In this document: positions 1-5,260 of the stretch, in pieces
Layout of the letters: every line of letters begins with the position of its first letter
How positions within the stretch are numbered: the first letter of the stretch is position 1
Source: an uncultured Clostridium sp.
GTDB lineage: Bacteria > Bacillota > Clostridia > Clostridiales > Clostridiaceae
DNA: 8,049 bases
Direction of reading: 5' to 3'
NCBI GenBank assembly: GCA_934777095.1
Contig: CAKVNP010000080.1
Span: forward strand, 1-8,049
Notes under the pieces: generated by a model
What the model was told of the DNA's origin: nothing
The model's input: only the letters and a program-made list of their open reading frames with translations
The model's database searches: none
Made by a program: the position numbers and the translations under genes

Positions 1-373
1 ACTTGATTTTTTGGGAAATTTTTATATTTCCATTTAGAATATTTACTATATATTTTTGAATTATGTTTTATTTATATACTGCCTTAAATTATTTCTTCCC
101 TGCTTTATGTACTTTTTGAGGAAAGTATTTAATGTACAATTTAATTTTAGCTTTTATTATGGCTTATTTTTTATTTCTTACCTAAATTATTAAAATTATA
201 TATTGTTTGATAAATAACCTCTATCAAAGAATTATCTATATACGTATATTACTGCAAATAGCTATTTACAAACTTGCTTAGGAAATATACTTTTATGTTT
301 TTCTAATAACTTTAATTAGTTTTCTATATGTACTTCAAATTCTTTCGTTCATCACTTTATTTTTATTAAATAT
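1..373. other. AT-rich stretch without a recognised gene
   Basis: This stretch lies downstream of the GerS-like gene and I recognise no conserved protein or RNA in it. It holds small symmetric sequences: GGAAAT/ATTTCC at 14-19 and 26-31, TTTGATA/TATCAAA at 206-212 and 222-228 with a 9-nt loop, and a 12-bp palindrome ATATACGTATAT at 238-249. None is followed by a convincing T-run on the minus strand, so I see no clear terminator after 374. A 17-codon plus-strand reading frame at 132-185 has a good ribosome binding site but no other support. The region may contain the promoter of a minus-strand gene beyond the left edge (a TATAAT-like hexamer lies near 195-200), without a matching -35. Confidence 0.5.
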
Positions 374-982
374 CTAAAACATGCTTTCATCCACGTTTTT
401 TACTTTTTCAAAATTCTTATATACTATTCTCATAGTATCATTACCTTGATCATCATAGACAACAATTCCTATTGGTGTCTTATCAGCTTTATTAATGAAA
501 ATCCTCGCTTTATTTAAATAAATATTGTTTAAATATAACTCTACATCTGCCTGTATATATACTACATCTCCCCATTCTTCCTGGCCTTCAGCTATACTGT
601 CTGCTTTAATTGGATATGAAAAAATAGTATTCATAAATGCTAATGTGTGAACTATATCCATTTCTTTATTTAAATTTATTTCTGAATTATTCTTTTTATC
701 CTTTACACAGATATTATCCTGTTTATATATTTTAACAAGATCATCTCCGTACTCAACCCTCACCCCCTTTTCTTTAGAATAATATTGAGATGTTACTTCC
801 TTTTCTATCCCCTTGGAATTTTTAGTTATATACTCCACTTCACATTTATATGCATTAATATCCTTCAGCGATGAAATAATCTCCTCATTTGAAGGCATTA
901 TAACACCTCTAAATAGAATTACAAATATTATTGATATAAAAGGTATAAGCAATAATAACGCTATAATAATCTTTTTTTTCAT
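374..982 (-). CDS. GerS-like, LolA-fold-type membrane-anchored protein
   Basis: The 202-residue product starts with a basic MKKK followed by a hydrophobic segment (about residues 5-25), then an extracytoplasmic domain. That domain has beta-strand-rich, LolA/LolB-like character: repeated short polar and hydrophobic strands and an ending (about 183-192) MRIVYKNFEK, as seen in the GerS family. In Clostridioides difficile, GerS is a lipoprotein that partners CwlD in making cortex muramic-delta-lactam, needed for germination, and its gene sits beside an alanine racemase gene. Here there is no cysteine before residue 47, so there is no lipobox and the protein is probably held by an uncleaved signal anchor. 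The ATG is supported by GGGAGG at 987-992 with a 4-nt spacer. It lies 67 bp after nnr and could be co-transcribed or have its own promoter. The family assignment is by recognition and context; a sporulation role is inferred. Confidence 0.65.
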   Translation of the reverse strand: MKKKIIIALLLLIPFISIIFVILFRGVIMPSNEEIISSLKDINAYKCEVEYITKNSKGIEKEVTSQYYSKEKGVRVEYGDDLVKIYKQDNICVKDKKNNSEINLNKEMDIVHTLAFMNTIFSYPIKADSIAEGQEEWGDVVYIQADVELYLNNIYLNKARIFINKADKTPIGIVVYDDQGNDTMRIVYKNFEKVKNVDESMF

Positions 983-1013
983 GTTGCCTCCCTAATACAT
1001 ATTTCAATATACA

Positions 1014-1039
1014 ATATTATGCAAAGGGGCAATTTATTC
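1014..1039 (-). promoter_or_regulatory. Weak candidate sporulation-type promoter before the GerS-like gene
   Basis: In the nnr to GerS-like gap the minus strand reads GAATAAA (1033-1039) and CATAATAT (1014-1021). The second element shares CATA and the final T with the sigma-E -10 consensus CATACANT. The spacer is only 11 nt, shorter than usual, and this AT-rich DNA gives such matches by chance. It is listed because gerS is mother-cell expressed in C. difficile; read-through from nnr is equally possible. Confidence 0.15.
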
Positions 1040-1049
1040 ATATATTTTA

Positions 1050-2546
1050 TTATATTGTTACTTTGTTCATTATAAAGGCTATGTTATCTATAAGCTGAGA
1101 TGCTTTAATAGAATATTGGCCCTCCCCTGCTGCCTCTCCAGCCTTTCCATGTATAAACACCGCTGCAACCGCTGCTTCTAAAGGCTTAAGTCCTTGAGAC
1201 AACAATGCTGTAATTATCCCAGTTAATGCATCACCCATACCTCCGGAAGCCATCTTGCTATTTCCTGAGGTATTTACATATACTGAATCTCCATCAGTAA
1301 TTACAGTATTATATCCCTTTAGTACAATAATACATTTATTTTTTCTAGCAAACTCTTTTGAAACTTCAATTCTATTTTCATTAACAAATTCAACAGGCTT
1401 ATTGATTAGTCTGGACATTTCTCCTGGATGGGGAGTTAATATCGTATCTCTAGGAATTCTTGAAACTATCTCAGGTCTTCTTGATAAGATATTTATTCCT
1501 TCTGCATCAATAATAATTTTTGCAGCTGCATTATCAATAATTCTTAATAAAAGTTCCTCTGATTCCCTGCTATTTTCTATCCCTGGTCCAAAAGCAACTG
1601 CATCAGCATTGCTAATAAGCTCATTACATTTTGGAATATTATCAAAGCTGCATATCATAGCTTCTATAATACTTGGACTTAACAATTTTTGTCCTTCATC
1701 CGTTGTAATAAGAGTAGTAAGCCCTGCTCCTGAAGATAAACAAGCTTCTGTGGCAATCCTAGCTGCTCCTAAATATCCATAGCTGCCCGCTACAATTACT
1801 GATCTTCCATAATCACCTTTATGTCCAAAAATACTACGTGATTTTATTTGGGTCTCATTTGATTCATCTGTTACTAAATATACTTTTTCATTTAAATCTT
1901 CTTTAATTTTTTCTGGTATACCTATAGAAATTACTTTAACTTTTCCTAAATATTTAAAGGCCTCATAATTAATAAACCCTTTTTTGATAACTTCAAATGT
2001 ACAAGTATAATCTGCTTTAATTGCATTACCTAATGGCCTGCCAGTATCACTGTCCAATCCTGATGGGACATCAACTGAAATTATTTTATTCGACAAATTG
2101 TTTATTATACTTATTAATGAACAATAAAAACTGTCTAATAATCTATTTAGTCCTGTACCAAATATAGAATCTATTATTATATCGTACTTTTGGGCATATA
2201 AAATAATACTTTCCAGTTCACTTTTTTCATTTACTATTAATAAATCTTTGCAGATACTTTTAACTATTTGCAAATTGGTATTAAATTCATCAGTAGATTT
2301 ATCTTTAGGCTTAACTAAAATAAAGCCAACTTTCTTTCCATCTAGCAAAAGCTTTCGTCCAATAGCTAATCCATCCCCACCATTATTTCCATTACCACAT
2401 ATAATAAGAAACGAATCTGCTGTAGATTTTATTTCTTCAAAAATGCTGTTTGCTGCATTTTCCATTAAAATTGTGCCTGAAAATCCATAACTATTAATTG
2501 CTTCTGCATCAATATCTTTACATTTACTTCTAGACATTATGTACAT
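1050..2546 (-). CDS. nnr: Bifunctional NAD(P)H-hydrate epimerase / ADP-dependent dehydratase
   Basis: This 498-residue cytosolic enzyme repairs hydrated NADH and NADPH. The N-terminal YjeF_N-type domain (about 1-215) epimerises the R and S hydrates, and the C-terminal ribokinase-like domain (about 235-495) dehydrates the S form using ADP. Epimerase motifs visible are MENAA (28-32), GNGNNGGDG (51-59), DSIFGTG (126-132) and VDVPSGLDSDTG (158-169). Dehydratase motifs are GHKGDYG (241-247), FGPG (319-322), the HPGE signature (373-376), LKG (409-411) and GGMGD (435-439), whose aspartate is the expected catalytic residue. The length is normal for the fused enzyme. The ATG overlaps the acpS stop by one base (TAATG), and GGAGGAA inside the acpS end serves as ribosome binding site; a second ATG three codons later is an alternative start. 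The acpS-nnr pairing is common in Firmicutes and implies one transcript. Confidence 0.96.
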   Translation of the reverse strand: MYIMSRSKCKDIDAEAINSYGFSGTILMENAANSIFEEIKSTADSFLIICGNGNNGGDGLAIGRKLLLDGKKVGFILVKPKDKSTDEFNTNLQIVKSICKDLLIVNEKSELESIILYAQKYDIIIDSIFGTGLNRLLDSFYCSLISIINNLSNKIISVDVPSGLDSDTGRPLGNAIKADYTCTFEVIKKGFINYEAFKYLGKVKVISIGIPEKIKEDLNEKVYLVTDESNETQIKSRSIFGHKGDYGRSVIVAGSYGYLGAARIATEACLSSGAGLTTLITTDEGQKLLSPSIIEAMICSFDNIPKCNELISNADAVAFGPGIENSRESEELLLRIIDNAAAKIIIDAEGINILSRRPEIVSRIPRDTILTPHPGEMSRLINKPVEFVNENRIEVSKEFARKNKCIIVLKGYNTVITDGDSVYVNTSGNSKMASGGMGDALTGIITALLSQGLKPLEAAVAAVFIHGKAGEAAGEGQYSIKASQLIDNIAFIMNKVTI

Positions 2547-2917
2547 TATGCTTCCTCCATAACTACAAAAGCTACTACATCGCTTCTATTATGTGATATA
2601 GTTGCATGAATAATAACATCTCTGTTATTTAAAATGTCTTTTATAGTTTGAGAAATTCTAACTATTGGCTTGCCTAATTCGTCTCTTAATACTTCAATGT
2701 CTTTTAAATTGAATCCTCTGATTCCTGATCCTATTGCTTTACTTAATGCTTCTTTTACTGCAAAATTTCCAGCTATAGTTTCACTTCTCATACCCTTTTT
2801 ATTAAATAGCTTTATTTCTTCATCAGTAAATGATTTATTCAAAAAACTTGGTGTTCTTTTTATAACATCAGCAATTCTTTGAATCTCTATTATATCTGTA
2901 CCTATTCCTAATATCAT
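2546..2917 (-). CDS. acpS: Holo-[acyl-carrier-protein] synthase
   Basis: AcpS transfers 4'-phosphopantetheine from coenzyme A to a serine of acyl carrier protein, activating it for fatty acid synthesis. The 123-residue product has the usual length of this trimeric enzyme. The N-terminal signature GIGTDIIEI (4-12) carries the metal-binding aspartate D8. The second signature FAVKEALSKAIGSG (52-65) contains E56, the other expected metal ligand, and K60. FTDEE (30-34) and the C-terminal HATISHNRSDVVAFVVME (104-121) also match. The ATG has a strong GAGGAG at 2923-2928. It lies 25 bp after the DUF6514-like gene and overlaps nnr by one base, so the three genes are probably one operon. Confidence 0.96.
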   Translation of the reverse strand: MILGIGTDIIEIQRIADVIKRTPSFLNKSFTDEEIKLFNKKGMRSETIAGNFAVKEALSKAIGSGIRGFNLKDIEVLRDELGKPIVRISQTIKDILNNRDVIIHATISHNRSDVVAFVVMEEA

Positions 2918-2942
2918 TGGTGCTCCTCTAATTTAAATAAAT

Positions 2943-3257
2943 TTATTGTCTATATTTATCAAACTCTCCAACATACTGATCTACGTATTCTCCAATAATA
3001 TCTACTAGATGAATTGGTGATACATTATTTTTTGCTAGTAGGTTTAATAAAACCTCAACTTTTTCTTTATTAGGTGATATCAAATCTATAGAATCTCTTT
3101 CTACAGTCACTAAGCTTCCATCAACAACATCTTGTCTCTCCACTTCAATGCCATAGGCTTGTCCTTTATAAAACCTTTTTTCAGTTAATCTGTAGGAATA
3201 ATTTATTTCTTTATCCTCTGTTAGTATGCTAGTACTAATATTTTTATTTACCCTCAC
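2943..3257 (-). CDS. DUF6514-like conserved hypothetical protein
   Basis: The product is a small soluble protein with no signal peptide or membrane segment. Recognisable stretches (numbered from the start chosen here) are YSYRLTEKRF near 20-29, YGIEVERQD near 35-43, and a conserved C-terminal part containing SPIHLVDIIGEYVDQYVGEFD near 80-100. These resemble a clostridial family I recall as DUF6514; no function is established that I know of. The frame is open up to a GTG at 3302 (119 residues), but no ribosome binding site precedes that codon. I chose the GTG at 3255-3257 because AAGAAGGTG (3264-3272) stands 6 nt before it, giving 104 residues. A -10-like TATAGA at 3282-3287 would place the transcript start between the two candidate starts. 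It leads the acpS-nnr cluster, 25 bp upstream of acpS. Confidence 0.7.
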   Translation of the reverse strand: MRVNKNISTSILTEDKEINYSYRLTEKRFYKGQAYGIEVERQDVVDGSLVTVERDSIDLISPNKEKVEVLLNLLAKNNVSPIHLVDIIGEYVDQYVGEFDKYRQ

Positions 3258-3300
3258 TTTAAACACCTTCTTAACATAACTTCTATAATTAAAAGATACC

Positions 3301-3322
3301 ACATAATTAATTTGAATTATGT
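3301..3322. repeat. 8-bp inverted repeat in front of the DUF6514-like gene
   Basis: ACATAATT (3301-3308) and AATTATGT (3315-3322) form a perfect 8-bp inverted repeat with a 6-nt gap. On the minus strand a perfect TTGACA (3320-3325) overlaps its outer edge. It could be an operator overlapping a promoter, or chance in AT-rich DNA. No good -10 sits 16-18 nt from that TTGACA; TGGTAT at 18 nt matches only 3 of 6 positions. Confidence 0.3.
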
Positions 3323-3619
3323 CAAAGATTGTACTGTGATTGAATAAATTTTTCTTTTATTTTCTACATATTAATTTATAATTTACTTTTTTACCCATAT
3401 TATTGATTAATAACCTATATTACTCTTTAATTTCTACACAAACGTTGTCGATTATCAAAATAATACCTTTTACTATTTATATTTATTATTTTATTAATAT
3501 TATTTTTATTTTTTTGAATATTATTCAATTAAAGTCTCATAAAGAATACTTAGCATTGAAATGATACAATCATTGTAATTCTTTACAAGACTTTAGTCTA
3601 TAGATAATATTAAATTTAA
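3323..3619. other. Gene-free spacer between ssb and the acpS operon
   Basis: About 300 bp of very AT-rich DNA with no reading frame I can support on either strand. Its ssb-proximal third is filled by the imperfect inverted repeat at 3517-3611. Between about 3470 and 3515 there is a nearly pure A/T tract, T-rich on the plus strand. TGTCGAT at 3446-3452 differs by one base from a Spo0A box core but stands alone. The rest shows nothing I can name. Confidence 0.5.
3517..3611. repeat. Imperfect 95-bp inverted repeat downstream of ssb
   Basis: Nested complementary segments fold this region into one hairpin: AATATTAT (3517-3524) with ATAATATT (3604-3611); ATTAAAGTCT (3528-3537) with AGACTTTAGT (3588-3597), one mismatch or wobble; AAAGAAT (3541-3547) with ATTCTTT (3578-3584); AATGAT (3560-3565) with ATCATT (3569-3574) around a 3-nt loop. 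It starts 9 bp after the ssb stop. On the minus strand it is followed by an A-rich rather than T-rich sequence, so it is not a standard intrinsic terminator. It could protect the ssb mRNA 3' end or be a remnant of a palindromic element. Confidence 0.5.
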
Positions 3620-3982
3620 TTATTGTTCAGCTCCACTTGCTTCAGAATTATCTTTTTCAATTCTTCTATTACCTACAAATTTGAAATCTTCAGCAACTAC
3701 TTCTGCTATGTACTTTTTATTTCCATCTTTATCTTCATAGCTGCCAGTTCTTAGTCTACCACTTAAGCTGATATAACTTCCTTTTGTCATGTACTTACAA
3801 ATTACTTCAGCTTTTCTTCCCCAAATAGTAACTGGTATTAAATCTGCTTTTCTTGTTCCATCAGCAGATTTAAAATTCCTATCAACTGCAATAATAAATC
3901 TTGTAAAGCTCTTTTCCCCATTTTCAATGGTTTTTAGTTCAGGGTCTTTAATAAGCTTTCCTAATAATACTATTTTATTCAT
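3620..3982 (-). CDS. ssb: Single-stranded DNA-binding protein, short form
   Basis: SSB coats single-stranded DNA during replication, repair and recombination, normally as a tetramer. The product has an OB-fold domain over about residues 1-105: MNKIVLLGKLIKDPEL at the start, FTRFIIAVDR (26-35), the DLIPVTIWGRKAE strand (47-59), KGSYISLSGRL (67-77) and the YEDKDGNKKYIAEVVAEDFKFV segment (81-102). At 120 residues it is much shorter than the usual 150-180, and it ends in EASGAEQ without the acidic DDxIPF tip that recruits partner proteins. It may be an accessory SSB paralog, as many Firmicutes carry a second, shorter SSB. The ATG is supported by AGGAGGTG (3990-3997) with a 7-nt spacer. It appears monocistronic, between two inverted repeats. 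Confidence 0.92.
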   Translation of the reverse strand: MNKIVLLGKLIKDPELKTIENGEKSFTRFIIAVDRNFKSADGTRKADLIPVTIWGRKAEVICKYMTKGSYISLSGRLRTGSYEDKDGNKKYIAEVVAEDFKFVGNRRIEKDNSEASGAEQ

Positions 3983-4013
3983 CTATTGACACCTCCTGAA
4001 TACTTTATTTATC

Positions 4014-4019
4014 ATTATA
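4014..4019 (-). promoter_or_regulatory. Candidate -10 box of ssb
   Basis: The minus strand reads GGATATAATGAT here, a perfect TATAAT about 16 nt upstream of the ssb Shine-Dalgarno. The hexamer 17 nt further upstream (TGAATA) matches TTGACA at only three positions, so the -35 is poor. The promoter would lie between ssb and the 180-bp inverted repeat, leaving that repeat outside the ssb transcript. Confidence 0.4.
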
Positions 4020-4048
4020 TCCATTTATTTCTCTTTTATTCATGTGTT

Positions 4049-4228
4049 GTAATTATTAGCTACCATTGCTACTTAATATGTTAAGAATTTCTATCAGTTA
4101 TTCTGGTATAATTACTAAAAGTAGAAAACTCACTACGTTCAAACAATCTACTTTCTTAACGTAATTACACCTTCATAACAGATGAAATTCTAAAACATAT
4201 TTCGAAGGCAATGTCCGCTAATAATTAC
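4049..4228. repeat. 180-bp imperfect inverted repeat (MITE-like or long structured RNA)
   Basis: The whole segment pairs with itself end to end. Paired blocks, outside to inside, are: GTAATTATTAGC 4049-4060 with 4217-4228 (12 bp, perfect); CATTGC 4064-4069 with 4208-4213; AATATGTT 4075-4082 with 4194-4201; AGAATTTC 4084-4091 with 4184-4191; ATC 4093-4095 with 4181-4183; GTTAT 4097-4101 with 4175-4179; GGTATAATTAC 4105-4115 with 4161-4171 (one mismatch); AAAGTAGA 4118-4125 with 4147-4154; then a 21-nt apical loop. About 60 pairs form with mostly symmetric small internal loops. No protein fits inside, no target-site duplication beyond TT is visible, and neither strand has a clear promoter. I do not recognise it as a known RNA family. 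It separates the yihY-type gene terminator from the ssb promoter. Confidence 0.8.
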
Positions 4229-4258
4229 TTCCTTGAGTCTTTTTTGTTTGGTTTACAT

Positions 4259-4312
4259 AAAAAAGACTTTCGGCCATTAATACATTTTTGTATTAATGGC
4301 TAAAAGTCTTTT
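4259..4312 (-). terminator. Intrinsic terminator of the YihY-family gene
   Basis: A long hairpin begins 20 bp after the stop at 4332. AAAAGACTTT (4261-4270) pairs with AAAGTCTTTT (4303-4312), and GCCATTAATAC (4273-4283) pairs perfectly with GTATTAATGGC (4290-4300) around a 6-nt loop. On the minus strand the stem is followed by TTTTTT (4264-4259), the classical intrinsic form. The A/T-symmetric base would let it work from the plus side too. A further AGTCTTTTTT at 4236-4245 can pair with the same A-rich arm (4259-4268). Confidence 0.88.
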
Positions 4313-4331
4313 GAATATAATTTCTCTATTA

Positions 4332-5186
4332 TTATCTAATTCGTAGATTATTTTTTCTAATAACTAGCACGGAATTAACTTCTCCACCTAGAATAATTAT
4401 TATCGAACTAATGTAGAGCCATGTCATAAGTACAAATACCGCTCCTAGGCTTCCGTAGATTCTAGAATAATTTGCAAAGTTATTAATATAGAATGAAAAT
4501 ATCAATGATACAGTAATCCAACCTAGGGTTGTAACGATTGCTCCTGGAAGTGCTTCTCTCCATTCGGTCCTTTTTGATGGTGTATATCTATATATTGCAG
4601 CAAATATTAATATCATGATTACTATTACAATACAATATCTTGTTGCTCCCCATAGTTTACTGATTATAAGTTCATATTGAACATATTTTATTAATAAATC
4701 ACCAATTACCTGACCAAATACTAATAGGCCTAAAGTCAACATTACAATAAACCCTAAAGCAAATGTACATATAATTGCCATTATAGCTCTATTTACAAAC
4801 GATCTATTTTCTTTAATATTATAAGCTTTATTTACACCTTTTATCACTGCCCTAAATGCTGAAGAAGCTGACCATACTGTTAAAACAGCAGATACTCCTA
4901 AGATGCTTCCACTTTGATGCTCTACCACTTCTATAATAATGGAAGATGTAAGGTCAACTACATTACTTGGTAATATAGCATTTAAACCTTCAATTACCTG
5001 CATAGAGTCTAAAGAACTAAATCCTATTAATGTCATAATGAATATTAGCAAAGGGAAAAATGCAAGTACTAAATAATATGCCAGTTGTGCTCCTAATGCA
5101 AATACATCATCTTCTTTTATTTTTACAATAAAATATATCATAAAAGAAAAAAACGATCTTTTTCTTTTTACTTCTTGTCCCACCAT
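4332..5186 (-). CDS. YihY/virulence factor BrkB family membrane protein
   Basis: The 284-residue polytopic inner-membrane protein has about six hydrophobic segments, near residues 30-56, 93-115, 134-158, 182-199, 212-233 and 246-268, with short basic cytoplasmic ends (KRKR at 7-10, RKNNLRIR at the C-terminus). Family hallmarks are AYYLVLAFFPLL (36-47), SASSAFRAVIKGVNKAYN (106-123), the PGA element (214-216), SRIYGSLGAV (241-250) and MTWLYISSIIIILGGEVN (254-271). The family's exact function is unsettled: the old annotation as ribonuclease BN is incorrect, and a transport role is only suspected. A GGTGAG motif about 4 nt before ATG serves as ribosome binding site. It lies 74 bp after the helicase gene, has its own candidate promoter, and ends in a strong terminator, so it is probably a single-gene unit or a partial read-through partner of the helicase. 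Confidence 0.93.
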   Translation of the reverse strand: MVGQEVKRKRSFFSFMIYFIVKIKEDDVFALGAQLAYYLVLAFFPLLIFIMTLIGFSSLDSMQVIEGLNAILPSNVVDLTSSIIIEVVEHQSGSILGVSAVLTVWSASSAFRAVIKGVNKAYNIKENRSFVNRAIMAIICTFALGFIVMLTLGLLVFGQVIGDLLIKYVQYELIISKLWGATRYCIVIVIMILIFAAIYRYTPSKRTEWREALPGAIVTTLGWITVSLIFSFYINNFANYSRIYGSLGAVFVLMTWLYISSIIIILGGEVNSVLVIRKNNLRIR

Positions 5187-5227
5187 TTTCTCACCACAAT
5201 TACTCTTTATTTAGATATATAATTAAT

Positions 5228-5256
5228 ATTATACTTATCATGTGAAATCTTTTCCA
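5228..5256 (-). promoter_or_regulatory. Candidate sigma-A promoter of the YihY-family gene
   Basis: The minus strand has TGGAAA (5251-5256, 4 of 6 matches to TTGACA), a 17-nt spacer and a perfect TATAAT (5228-5233), ending about 42 nt before the ATG. The -35 begins only 4 bp after the helicase stop codon. No terminator separates the two genes, so read-through from the helicase is also possible. Confidence 0.5.
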
Positions 5257-5260
5257 CGAT

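Noticed and set aside
14..31. GGAAAT/ATTTCC hairpin as terminator for the GerS-like gene
   Set aside because: The stem is only 6 bp, lies about 340 bp from the stop codon, and is followed by an A-run on the minus strand, not a T-run.
1255..1782. 175-codon open frame on the plus strand
   Set aside because: It lies entirely antisense to the well-conserved nnr coding sequence, and its product has no recognisable motif.
3446..3452. Spo0A-box-like TGTCGAT
   Set aside because: Single site with one mismatch, about 190 bp from the nearest chosen gene start; expected by chance.
4104..4112. Extended -10 sequence TGGTATAAT on the plus strand, suggesting a small RNA promoter
   Set aside because: It lies inside a paired block of the 180-bp inverted repeat, has no fitting -35, and the match is explained by the repeat itself.
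4049..4228. 6S RNA or T-box leader as identity of the hairpin element
   Set aside because: There is no large central bubble as in 6S RNA, and no T-box core sequence or downstream antiterminator; ssb is also not a typical T-box target.
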